DNA of 40,365 nucleotides, taken from DASZPJ01 sp035550295. GTDB lineage: Bacteria; Patescibacteriota; Saccharimonadia; Saccharimonadales; UBA4665. This document shows, one piece after another, positions 5,990 through 14,039 of this stretch. Where the stretch lies: positions 1-40,365 of the forward strand of contig DASZPJ010000015.1 in NCBI GenBank assembly GCA_035550295.1. The letters run 5' to 3'. The notes beneath the pieces were generated by a model. That model saw only the letters and a list, made by a program, of their open reading frames with translations, was not told the DNA's origin and did not search any database. Position 1 is the first letter of the stretch, and the number at the start of each line of letters is the position of its first letter. The translations under genes and the position numbers were made by a program.

Positions 5990-8596
5990 ATGAATATTGT
6001 TTTCAAAAAAATTCTGGGTGATCCGCAAGCCAAAACCGTCAAGCGGCTGCGCAAGCGTGTCGCCGAAGTCAACAAATTAGGTGACAAATACGGCAAACTG
6101 ACCGACAAGCAGTTGCGTGAGCAAACCGACGAACTGAAAAAGCAGCTGAAGAAAAAGACATTGGATGCCATTTTGCCCGATGCTTTTGCTGTGGTGCGCG
6201 AAGCCGCCACTCGTGCGCTCGGCCAACGCCATTTCGACGTCCAGCTGATCGGTGGCATGGTGCTGCACGAAGGTAATGTCAGTGAAATGAAAACCGGTGA
6301 AGGTAAGACTTTGGTGGCTACAGCACCTGTTTATCTAAACGCCCTGACCGAAAAGGGCGTGCATGTAGTGACCGTCAACGACTACCTGGCGCAGCGTGAC
6401 GCCGGCTGGATGGGCCAGGTTTATGATTTTCTGGGAATGACCACAGGGGTTATTTTGGCTGATCACAGCTACATTTACGACAAAAAATATGTCAATGAAG
6501 AGCACGAAGACGAGCGTTTTCGCCACCTCAAACCCTGCAGCCGCCAGGAAGCCTACGCCGCCGACATTACTTATGGCACCAACAACGAGTATGGTTTTGA
6601 CTACTTGCGCGACAACATGGTTCGCGAAGAAGACCAGTTACGCCAGCGCGATTTACACTTCGCCATCGTTGACGAAGCCGACTCCATCCTGATTGACGAA
6701 GCCCGCACGCCTTTAATTATTAGCGCACCGAGTGTCACCAGCGGCACGGCCTACGCCCAGTTCGCTAAAGTCGTGCGACAGCTGGTCAAAGACAAGCACT
6801 TCGAGACCGACGAAAAGCGCAAAACGGTTATTTTGACGGACGCCGGCGTCGAAAAAATTGAAAAGATTTTGGGTATAAGCAATTTGTACGGTAGCGAAAA
6901 CATCCGCACCATTTACCACTTGCAGCAAGCCCTGCGTGCCCACGCCTTATTTACACGCGACAAAGATTACGTGGTGACGCGCGACGGGGAAGTCGTGATT
7001 GTCGACGAATTTACCGGCCGCTTGCTGCCAGGCCGGCGTTACAACGAAGGTTTGCACCAAGCCATCGAAGCCAAAGAAGGCGTAGAAGTGCAGCAAGAGT
7101 CGATGACTTTAGCGACCATCTCATTCCAGAATTACTTCCGTTTGTACGAGAAGCTGGCCGGTATGACTGGTACGGCCATGACTGAAGCTGAAGAGTTTCA
7201 CCAGATTTACAAGATGGATGTCGTGGAAGTGCCGTCTAACCGGGGATTGGCCCGCAAGGACCGGTCGGACCGTATTTACAAATCAGAAAAAGGCAAGTTT
7301 AAAGCTATCGTAAAAGAAGTCCAAGCTTTGAATGCTAAAGGCCAGCCGGTACTTATTGGTACTGTGTCGATTGAAAAGAACGAAGCGTTGGGCGCTATGC
7401 TCACCAAAGCCGGCGTGCCACACCAAGTACTGAACGCTAAGAACAACGAGCGCGAAGCCAAGATTGTGGCCGCCGCTGGTGAAAAGGGCGCCGTGACACT
7501 GGCTACCAACATTGCCGGCCGCGGTACCGACATTGTCCTAGGCAAAGGCGTTAAGGAACTCGGCGGCTTGTTTGTGCTCGGCTCAGAGCGACATGAATCG
7601 CGCCGTATCGACAACCAGCTACGTGGCCGGTCCGGTCGCCAGGGCGATCCCGGCACAACACAATTCTTCGTAAGTACCGAAGACGATTTGATGCGTATCT
7701 TTGGCGGCGAGCGAATAAGCGGCATTATGGAACGGCTGAAAGTTGACGACGAAACACCGATCGAAAACCGCTTGATCAGCAAATCCCTCGAAGGCGCGCA
7801 GAAAAAAGTCGAAGGTTACCACTTCGACCAACGTAAGAGCGTGGTGCAATATGACGATGTAATGAACCGTCACCGCAAAGCCATCTACTCAATGCGCCGC
7901 GAAATCTTGCGTGCTAAAAACATCAGCAAGCGCATCAAGTTATTTAGTGACGAAGAAGCTCACGCTTTGGCTACTTCGCCGTTGGCCACAACCGACCAAT
8001 TCGAAGATGTCTTGCGCGAAATTTTTCCTTTCGACGAAGCAACCCTGGACCGTTTGTTTGACTCTGACGCTGACAAGTTTGAGGCTGTTTTGAAAACTGA
8101 GATTGCCGAGCTCTATGCTGCCCGCGAAGCGGCATTTGGCAAGGACGTTATGGGCAAGTTGGAGCGCGATGTCTACTTGCAGATTTTGGACAACCTTTGG
8201 ATGCAGCACCTAGAAAACATGGACCACTTGCGTGAAGGTATTCACTGGATGAGCGTTGGCCAGCAGGATCCATTGGTGGAATACCGCCGCCGCGGCCAGA
8301 TGCTATTTGAAGACATGCAGAACTCTTTGCGCCACGATGTGCTGATGCACCTGTTCCATGCCGAACCAATTGCCGAGGAAGATTTGCAGCGGGCGACAGA
8401 AACTGACCTGACTCGCGCCGCTCGTGGTTCGGTGGATAATGCCAGCGCAATTTTGACTGGCGAAAACGAATTCGACGAAGCTGACTTTAGTGACAAACGC
8501 AGCAACCAGCAAGCTAAAAAGAAGCAGGCTAGTACTGTTAAAAAGGCACGCAAGACTGAACGTAAACGCAAATCCGCTGCACGGCGCCGAAAGTAG
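5990..8596 (+). CDS. secA: Preprotein translocase ATPase SecA
   Basis: SecA is the motor that pushes unfolded preproteins through SecYEG. The 868-residue protein has all core pieces: MKTGEGKTLVA (Walker A) near residue 100, VDEADSILIDEARTPLIIS (Walker B/DEAD region), the preprotein cross-linking region, NIAGRGTDIVLG in NBD2, and the scaffold and wing helices to about residue 800. An insertion with YDKKYVNEEHEDERFRHLKP sits between the Walker motifs. The usual cysteine-rich zinc-binding tail is absent; instead the last 35 residues are highly basic (KKARKTERKRKSAARRRK). It begins MNIVFKKILGDP, matching the family start. An M16 peptidase follows after 12 bp. Confidence 0.98.
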   Translation: MNIVFKKILGDPQAKTVKRLRKRVAEVNKLGDKYGKLTDKQLREQTDELKKQLKKKTLDAILPDAFAVVREAATRALGQRHFDVQLIGGMVLHEGNVSEMKTGEGKTLVATAPVYLNALTEKGVHVVTVNDYLAQRDAGWMGQVYDFLGMTTGVILADHSYIYDKKYVNEEHEDERFRHLKPCSRQEAYAADITYGTNNEYGFDYLRDNMVREEDQLRQRDLHFAIVDEADSILIDEARTPLIISAPSVTSGTAYAQFAKVVRQLVKDKHFETDEKRKTVILTDAGVEKIEKILGISNLYGSENIRTIYHLQQALRAHALFTRDKDYVVTRDGEVVIVDEFTGRLLPGRRYNEGLHQAIEAKEGVEVQQESMTLATISFQNYFRLYEKLAGMTGTAMTEAEEFHQIYKMDVVEVPSNRGLARKDRSDRIYKSEKGKFKAIVKEVQALNAKGQPVLIGTVSIEKNEALGAMLTKAGVPHQVLNAKNNEREAKIVAAAGEKGAVTLATNIAGRGTDIVLGKGVKELGGLFVLGSERHESRRIDNQLRGRSGRQGDPGTTQFFVSTEDDLMRIFGGERISGIMERLKVDDETPIENRLISKSLEGAQKKVEGYHFDQRKSVVQYDDVMNRHRKAIYSMRREILRAKNISKRIKLFSDEEAHALATSPLATTDQFEDVLREIFPFDEATLDRLFDSDADKFEAVLKTEIAELYAAREAAFGKDVMGKLERDVYLQILDNLWMQHLENMDHLREGIHWMSVGQQDPLVEYRRRGQMLFEDMQNSLRHDVLMHLFHAEPIAEEDLQRATETDLTRAARGSVDNASAILTGENEFDEADFSDKRSNQQAKKKQASTVKKARKTERKRKSAARRRK

Positions 8597-8608
8597 CAAG
8601 CAAGGCGC

Positions 8609-9904
8609 ATGAAGCATACGGTTTCTGAAATCAAACTTGGTAATGGCGTGGCCGGTTTGCTGGTTCATATTCCGGGCGCCAGTGTCATGACTTTTGATTT
8701 TAACTTCCGGGCTGGCGAGTATTTGGTTGATCCCAAAAAATGGGAAGTGCCGCACCTGATGGAGCATGTTTTGCTTGGTGCCAACGAGTTAATTCCCAAA
8801 GCTCGTGACTTCCAGGCAGAGCTCGAAAAAAACGGTGCTTATAGCAATGCTACTACCGGCGTGTATGACATTACATATGAAGCCGAATGTGCCGACTTTG
8901 AGTGGGATCGAGTGCTTGGCCTGCTCTTGATTGCCATTAGCAAACCGTTGTTTTTGGAAGAAGAATTTGCGGCGGAATTTGGCAATGTGCAGGAAGAAAT
9001 GGCGGCGCGCAGCAATAATCACTTCCGTCGTTTGAGTTTGGCGATGCGCCAAGAGCTGGGTTTGATTGCTAAAACTGACGCCGAGAGATTGGAACTCATG
9101 CAAAACGTCAAAGTCCAGGATGTGCGGGAGCATTACCAGCGGACACACAGCACTCCTAACTTACGCTTCGTAATTGCCGGCAACTTGTCGCCATCAAGGC
9201 GGGCGTCAATAACCAAGCTGCTGGAAAACATTGATATGCCGAACCAGGGCCAACGTTTTGATTTGCCAAGCGAACAGCCATTGCGGCTGGACCGGCCGGT
9301 TTATTTGCCAAATGACATGGTCGAAAACCTGTATTTTTATATAGACACTTTCTGCAAGCAGCGTTTGGACGATTCACAAACCGATGCCCTGAGCTTGGCC
9401 AATACAATGCTCACCGAAACCTTGTATTCCAATATTCTCGGTACTGCCCGGGAGCGCGGCCTGGTGTATGGGATGAACTCCGGGCTGGCCCAAACCAAAG
9501 ACGCCAGCAACTGGTGGTTCGGTGCCCAGGTGTCGGACAAAAACGCCCAACCGTTGATGCAAATCATAGTCGACGAACTAGGAAAGCTGCAGGCTGGGGA
9601 CATCGACGAACAGGACATAGAGGCTACCAGGCAGTATGCTTTGGGACGCTACCAGCGCAGTGCCCAAACGGTGGGCGGCACAGCTTCAGCCTACACCAGC
9701 CGTTACTTTTTTGATGGAGTTATCGAAGACTACCAACACTTGCCACAGCGCATCAAAGACGTTACTAAAGACCAGATTATCAACGTCTCCCGAGCTATGT
9801 TTAACGACAATTTGTGGGGCTTTGGCGTACTGGGGAATTGTGGCGAAACCTTTGCACACGAGCTGCAGACTGATCTGGCGCCACTATGGGTAGATCGCGG
9901 CTGA
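8609..9904 (+). CDS. M16 family zinc peptidase (insulinase/processing peptidase-like)
   Basis: The 431-residue protein shows the inverted zinc site HxxEH as HLMEH (His49, Glu52, His53), and Glu129 or Glu130 in NVQEEM lies about 76 residues downstream, the spacing typical for the third ligand. A second, inactive-type half with RERGLVYGMNSG around residue 280 gives the usual two-domain M16 clam-shell of about 430 residues. There is no signal peptide, so it acts in the cytoplasm or is exported by another route. It lies 12 bp downstream of secA, so the two are probably co-transcribed, which invites the idea that it degrades peptides from export; that is inference. It ends TGA. Confidence 0.9.
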   Translation: MKHTVSEIKLGNGVAGLLVHIPGASVMTFDFNFRAGEYLVDPKKWEVPHLMEHVLLGANELIPKARDFQAELEKNGAYSNATTGVYDITYEAECADFEWDRVLGLLLIAISKPLFLEEEFAAEFGNVQEEMAARSNNHFRRLSLAMRQELGLIAKTDAERLELMQNVKVQDVREHYQRTHSTPNLRFVIAGNLSPSRRASITKLLENIDMPNQGQRFDLPSEQPLRLDRPVYLPNDMVENLYFYIDTFCKQRLDDSQTDALSLANTMLTETLYSNILGTARERGLVYGMNSGLAQTKDASNWWFGAQVSDKNAQPLMQIIVDELGKLQAGDIDEQDIEATRQYALGRYQRSAQTVGGTASAYTSRYFFDGVIEDYQHLPQRIKDVTKDQIINVSRAMFNDNLWGFGVLGNCGETFAHELQTDLAPLWVDRG

Positions 9905-9916
9905 GCGACTAATTGC

Positions 9917-9922
9917 TATCAT
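9917..9922 (+). promoter_or_regulatory. -10 box TATCAT, leaderless promoter of prfB
   Basis: TTGCTATCAT ends 6 bases before ATG 9929. The intervening bases are an AT dinucleotide run, without a Shine-Dalgarno. Confidence 0.6.
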
Positions 9923-9928
9923 ATATAT

Positions 9929-10996
9929 ATGAACGAGCAAACAAAAACGCTGCAGGCGCAAATTAATGAAGCCATGAAAAAGCTCAAAATCGCTGAGCTT
10001 AACTCCCGGTTGGCTAAGCTTCAGGTCGATGAGCAGCAACCGGACTTTTGGAATGATCCAGCTGCCGCGCAGCAAACTTCCAAAGAAGTTGCCAAACTAA
10101 AAAGCCGGGTTGAACCGTGGACGGGGCTGGCTGATGAAGTAGCAGTTTTGGCCGAACTGACTGCGGCTGGCGACGAGACCATGGAGTCGGAACTGCAAAA
10201 ACTCCAAGAGCAATTTAATGGGCTGAAAGACGAGCTAAAATTCAGCGGGCCTTATGATGACCACGATGCCATCCTGACTTTATCGGCTGGTGCGGGCGGT
10301 ACGGATGCACAGGATTGGACCCAAATGTTGCTGCGCATGTACAGCCGCTGGGCCGAGCAGAATGATTACCAAGTCGCCTTGGTTGAAGAATCGGCCGGAG
10401 AAGAAGCTGGCATCAAAAGCGCCACGCTGGAACTGAGCGGACCATTTGCCTATGGCAAGCTAAAAGGCGAGCATGGTGTACACCGGCTGGTGCGTTTGAG
10501 CCCATTCAATTCGGATAATTTGCGCCAAACCAGTTTTGCTAAAGTCGAAGTGATGCCCAAGATCGACCAGCCCGATGAACTGCAGCTGGATGATAAAGAT
10601 CTCAAGATTGACGTCTATCGCAGCGGCGGCCACGGTGGCCAATCAGTGAACACTACCGATTCGGCAGTGCGCGTGACGCATTTGCCAACCGGTATTAGCG
10701 TGGCAATCCAGAATGAGCGTTCGCAACTGCAAAATAAAGAAACAGCCATGACTATTTTGCGTGGGCGGTTGGTCCAACTGCAGCTAGAACAGCACGCCGA
10801 TAAATTGGGCGAGCTAAAAGGCCCTAACCAATCGGCGGAGTGGGGTAACCAAATACGATCTTATGTGCTGCACCCATACAAACAAGTGAAGGATTTGCGT
10901 ACCAAGTATGAAACATCCGATCCAGACAAAGTCCTCGATGGCGGCTTGGATGGACTAATAAATGCCTACTTAGAGTACTCGCTGGCTGACGTATAA
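9929..10996 (+). CDS. prfB: Peptide chain release factor 2
   Basis: RF2 ends translation at UGA and UAA. The 355-residue protein carries the RF2 stop-codon recognition tripeptide Ser-Pro-Phe at 191-193 and the catalytic GGQ at 236-238 in SGGHGGQSVNTTDSAVR. The frame is open from the first codon, so there is no in-frame UGA with programmed +1 frameshift near codon 25 as in E. coli. The presence of RF2, plus several genes ending in TGA, shows that UGA is a stop in this organism. The message appears leaderless. It ends TAA and is followed by a strong promoter for the next gene. Confidence 0.97.
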   Translation: MNEQTKTLQAQINEAMKKLKIAELNSRLAKLQVDEQQPDFWNDPAAAQQTSKEVAKLKSRVEPWTGLADEVAVLAELTAAGDETMESELQKLQEQFNGLKDELKFSGPYDDHDAILTLSAGAGGTDAQDWTQMLLRMYSRWAEQNDYQVALVEESAGEEAGIKSATLELSGPFAYGKLKGEHGVHRLVRLSPFNSDNLRQTSFAKVEVMPKIDQPDELQLDDKDLKIDVYRSGGHGGQSVNTTDSAVRVTHLPTGISVAIQNERSQLQNKETAMTILRGRLVQLQLEQHADKLGELKGPNQSAEWGNQIRSYVLHPYKQVKDLRTKYETSDPDKVLDGGLDGLINAYLEYSLADV

Positions 10997-11052
10997 AATG
11001 CTATTTTCAATCTGTTAAATAATAGTTGGGTAACATTTTTATCAAAAAAACC

Positions 11053-11080
11053 TTGACATTATAGATAACTCCTTTACCAT
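11053..11080 (+). promoter_or_regulatory. Strong promoter TTGACA-16-TACCAT for the surface protein
   Basis: TTGACA (11053-11058), a 16 bp spacer and TACCAT (11075-11080). A leader of about 50 bases ends in GGAAGAG before ATG 11139. This is the only consensus -35 hexamer I saw in the window and fits high expression. Confidence 0.65.
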
Positions 11081-11138
11081 AAGGGTTATAAGCGTGTGAG
11101 CTTAAAAATTAAAAACTAAGTCCGGAAGAGAAAGAGCT

Positions 11139-12221
11139 ATGAAAAACAAGCGATTCCTTTTTGCTGCAGCTGCACTGATGCTCAGCCTGTTACTGCCAGA
11201 TATTGCTAATGCTGCTGCTTTAAAGCAGGCCAGCCTAGAAATAGACCGTTTAGCCGCTTCGGCTGCGCCAGCTAGCCTGTTCGTGACCGTAAAATTTAAT
11301 ACCACAGCCGGCGTGTCAAAAGTTGCCCTGTGTTTTGCTACCGGCTTTACAGTCAACGGTAGTGCTACGCCTGCTGTCAGCACCGCCAACCGGCCAAATA
11401 CGCCCGCTACAACGGCCCTACCAACCTCTGGATCATTTACTGCCACAATGGTAACCGGTAGCTCCACCGACTGTCCGAGCGGAGCAGGCGGCATTGTTGT
11501 CGGTAACGTAGGTAGTGTCAACGCTACCACTTTGTATGGCTTCTATGTGACGGCTCCGGGCATTACTAACCCGAGCAGCGCCAACCAGTACAATAACTAT
11601 GTCTCAAGCGTAGACGGCAGTGATGTACCGATCGACACCACCAGCACACCAACTTACATCACCACTTCAACTGGTGACCAAGTCACGGTTACGGCTTCAG
11701 TCGCGCCAACCTTTAACTTCTCGCTTAGCAGTACTACTGACCAGACCACTTCGCCAGCTGATCCTAACACGCCTCAGGACACGGCCGGTGTTAATATGCA
11801 GGTCGGTACCAACTCACCACTGGGATACACGGCTTACGTTAAATCTGGCCAGGGCTACCTGTCTTCACCGGAAACCAGCACCCACATTACAACCGGTACT
11901 TTCGATGGTACGGCCGACACCATTACTACGCCTACCAGTATTTTGTACGGCTTCATTCCGAGCACCGGTGCACCAGCCAGCCAGGCAACGGGTGCCCTCA
12001 CTTACGACGGTGAATACTCTGACGGTGCGGGCAGCTACATAACATCTTCCACTGCCGCCGGAGCGTTCAATGGTACTAACTTCGCTTCTTTCGTGTCACG
12101 CGCCGGTTACACCAGCGGCGACAACATCACACTGAAAGAAAGGATCGCGGTCGACAGCTCGATTGGTTACGCCAACGACTACACCGATACGCTGACCATC
12201 GTTGCCGCCGGCAATTACTAA
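11139..12221 (+). CDS. Secreted Ser/Thr-rich surface protein
   Basis: The 360-residue product has a classic Sec signal peptide (basic MKNKR, a hydrophobic run to about residue 22, cleavage after ANA near residue 25). The mature part is very rich in Thr, Ser, Ala, Gly and Asn with few charged residues and reads as repeated beta-strand segments. There are two Cys residues (in VALCFA and TDCPSG) that may form one disulfide. No LPxTG, WxL or C-terminal membrane anchor is visible. It has the best promoter in the window and its own terminator, so it is probably an abundant monocistronic envelope or surface-layer-like protein. No family is recognised with certainty. Confidence 0.75.
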   Translation: MKNKRFLFAAAALMLSLLLPDIANAAALKQASLEIDRLAASAAPASLFVTVKFNTTAGVSKVALCFATGFTVNGSATPAVSTANRPNTPATTALPTSGSFTATMVTGSSTDCPSGAGGIVVGNVGSVNATTLYGFYVTAPGITNPSSANQYNNYVSSVDGSDVPIDTTSTPTYITTSTGDQVTVTASVAPTFNFSLSSTTDQTTSPADPNTPQDTAGVNMQVGTNSPLGYTAYVKSGQGYLSSPETSTHITTGTFDGTADTITTPTSILYGFIPSTGAPASQATGALTYDGEYSDGAGSYITSSTAAGAFNGTNFASFVSRAGYTSGDNITLKERIAVDSSIGYANDYTDTLTIVAAGNY

Positions 12222-12242
12222 GTCACCTCACAGGTTCCAAAT

Positions 12243-12271
12243 AAACGGCCGCTCGAAAGGGCGGTCGTTTT
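12243..12271 (+). terminator. Intrinsic terminator after the surface protein gene
   Basis: A 12 bp stem (12243-12254 with 12259-12270, two G-T pairs) closes a GAAA tetraloop and runs into TTTT. It is GC-rich in the centre and lies 22 bp after the stop codon, just before the ftsE promoter. Confidence 0.85.
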
Positions 12272-12277
12272 ATATGA

Positions 12278-12283
12278 TAGAAT
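12278..12283 (+). promoter_or_regulatory. -10 box TAGAAT, leaderless promoter of ftsE
   Basis: TAGAAT ends 7 bases before ATG 12291. TATGAT (12273-12278) overlaps it by one base and is an alternative giving a leader of a few bases. Neither leaves room for a Shine-Dalgarno. Confidence 0.5.
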
Positions 12284-12290
12284 TAAGCTA

Positions 12291-12980
12291 ATGATTCTGC
12301 TTGATCGGGTAACCAAAACCTACGGCAAGGACAAAGAAGCGGGCGCCGCACTATCGCGGATAACGCTGCATGTCGAACCAAAAGAATTTGTAATTGTCGT
12401 AGGGCAAAGCGGCGCGGGCAAGACTACTTTGCTAAAACTTTTGACGCGCGAAGAACGGCCCACCAGCGGCAAAATCATTATTGGCGGCATTGATTACGAC
12501 AAGCTAAAAGACAAAGACATCCCCATGTTACGCCGTAAAATTGGCGTGGTTTTCCAGGACTTCAAACTACTGCCCAATAAGACCGTTTACGAAAACGTGG
12601 CCTTTGCGCTAGAAATAGTTGGCGTATCCAACCGCGAGATCCGCCACACTGTGCCCCGTGTTTTGGATATAGTCAACCTAAAAGGCAAGGAAGACCGGAT
12701 GCCGCGCGAGCTATCCGGCGGGGAACGCCAACGTGTAGCAATTGCCCGGGCAATTGTCCGCCAACCTCGCATTTTGATTGCCGACGAACCAACTGGTAAC
12801 CTCGACCCGAAGCATGCCTGGGATGTTATTAAAGTTTTAGAGAAAATTAACCGCTACGGCACCACCGTACTACTAACTACCCACAACGTGGAGATTGTTA
12901 ACAAATTGAAGCGAAGAGTGGTAACCGTCAAAGACGGCAAAGTTGTCAGCGACCGGGCCAATGCCAGCTATAAGATATAA
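12291..12980 (+). CDS. ftsE: Cell division ATP-binding protein FtsE
   Basis: FtsE is the ATPase of the FtsEX complex, which turns on cell-wall hydrolases at the division site. The 229-residue ABC protein has Walker A GQSGAGKTT near residue 40, Q-loop FQDFKLLPN, signature LSGGERQRVAIARAIV, and Walker B ILIADEPTGNLDP with the H-loop LLTTHN. It begins MILLDRVTKTYGKDKEA, a typical FtsE start. ftsX follows after 3 bp in the same frame order, so the pair is one operon. Length and order match FtsE rather than a general ABC exporter. Confidence 0.95.
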   Translation: MILLDRVTKTYGKDKEAGAALSRITLHVEPKEFVIVVGQSGAGKTTLLKLLTREERPTSGKIIIGGIDYDKLKDKDIPMLRRKIGVVFQDFKLLPNKTVYENVAFALEIVGVSNREIRHTVPRVLDIVNLKGKEDRMPRELSGGERQRVAIARAIVRQPRILIADEPTGNLDPKHAWDVIKVLEKINRYGTTVLLTTHNVEIVNKLKRRVVTVKDGKVVSDRANASYKI

Positions 12981-12983
12981 ATC

Positions 12984-13925
12984 ATGAAAAGAAAGCTAAT
13001 TACACTAAAGCGTATTTTCCGGACCGGGCTGGTGAATTTTGTTCGCAACATTAGCCTGGCCGTAGCGGCTATGGCGGTGATGGTAGTGACCCTGACCATC
13101 GTGCTGTTTTCGGTTATTACTAACGCCAGTTTTGAGAATACGATTGCCGGTATCACCAACAAAATTGATGTCTCGGTCTACTTGCAAGACAATACTTCCG
13201 AAGCCCAAGCCAAAGATTTGGTGAAAGCCCTCAAAGCCGAGCCCGAAGTCAAAAGAGTAGTCTACCTGAACAAACAGCAGGCTTTGGAAAGCTTTGCCAA
13301 AGCCCAAGGCAACGATACCCTAACGGCTGCTGCCAACGAAGCTGGCAACACCGTACCGGCCACCATTAACGTCTATGTCCACGACCTGAATACTGTGCCT
13401 GACGTCAAAAAATTCCTAACACAAGACAAGTACAAAAAACTGCAAACCAAAGACTCGCCATCATACAACGGCGATCTAAAAGAAGCCATCGACAACATCA
13501 CCCATGCTACCAACGTGCTGCGCAAAATCGGCATTATTTCCATCGGTGTTTTCGCTTTTATCTGCATGCTGATCATCTTTAATACCATCCAAATGGCGAT
13601 CTTCAACCGCCGTGACGAGATCCAGATTATGCGCTTGTTGGGCGCTAACACTTGGTATATTCGCGGGCCGTTTGTAGTGGAGAGCGCCGTTTATGGATTA
13701 CTATCGGCGGCAATTTCAGTGATCATCATCAACTCGGCATTTTTGGCGGCATCCAACGCCTTGCAGGCTAGCAGTTTGGGACTGCTGGACATCGGTTATG
13801 CCAACAATTACTTTGCTGATCGCTTTTGGTGGCTGTTGGCTTTGCAAATGGCGATTGGTATAATTATTGGTACCGTTTCTTCCATTATCGCGACCCGACG
13901 GTACCTCAAATTCAGAACAAAATAA
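12984..13925 (+). CDS. ftsX: Cell division membrane protein FtsX
   Basis: The 313-residue protein has the FtsX plan. There is a short cytoplasmic N-terminus with a first helix at about residues 19-42, and then an extracellular domain (about 45-175). Three more helices follow: GIISIGVFAFICMLIIFNTI, a second around VYGLLSAAISVIIINSAFL, and a third around LLALQMAIGIIIGTVSSII. The motif RRDEIQIMRLLGA after the second helix is the FtsX/MacB permease signature that contacts FtsE. The extracellular domain should bind the coiled coil of a periplasmic or surface hydrolase; such a hydrolase is encoded next. Translation probably follows from ftsE, 3 bp upstream. Confidence 0.95.
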   Translation: MKRKLITLKRIFRTGLVNFVRNISLAVAAMAVMVVTLTIVLFSVITNASFENTIAGITNKIDVSVYLQDNTSEAQAKDLVKALKAEPEVKRVVYLNKQQALESFAKAQGNDTLTAAANEAGNTVPATINVYVHDLNTVPDVKKFLTQDKYKKLQTKDSPSYNGDLKEAIDNITHATNVLRKIGIISIGVFAFICMLIIFNTIQMAIFNRRDEIQIMRLLGANTWYIRGPFVVESAVYGLLSAAISVIIINSAFLAASNALQASSLGLLDIGYANNYFADRFWWLLALQMAIGIIIGTVSSIIATRRYLKFRTK

Positions 13926-13948
13926 TTAAGCTAAAACAATACGGCTAA

Positions 13949-13985
13949 GCCAATACAGGGGTGGTGAAGTGCCGATACAGGGGGT
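13949..13985 (+). repeat. Two direct repeats 22 bp apart upstream of the CHAP hydrolase promoter
   Basis: GCCAATACAGGGGTG (13949-13963) and GCCGATACAGGGGGT (13971-13985) start exactly 22 bp apart, two helical turns. They lie just upstream of the -10 box at 14006. A shorter CAATACGG occurs at 13937. The layout fits a dimeric regulator site, by inference. Confidence 0.45.
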
Positions 13986-14002
13986 AAATGTTTGACGTTT
14001 CG

Positions 14003-14011
14003 TGTTATAAT
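14003..14011 (+). promoter_or_regulatory. Extended -10 TGTTATAAT of the CHAP hydrolase gene
   Basis: TATAAT (14006-14011) with TG one base upstream. It lies inside the in-frame open stretch upstream of ATG 14040, so the upstream TTG at 13992 cannot be the start used by this promoter. The leader of about 22 bases has no clear Shine-Dalgarno. Confidence 0.6.
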
Positions 14012-14039
14012 AAAATGGCATAAAAACAATACAAAAACC

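Noticed and set aside
7276..7782. Minus-strand open frame opposite secA
   Set aside because: Shadow of secA codon usage; product has low-complexity composition and no motif.
13992..14039. TTG start at 13992 for the CHAP hydrolase
   Set aside because: The promoter TATAAT (14006-14011) lies inside it. The ATG at 14040 gives a normal signal peptide.
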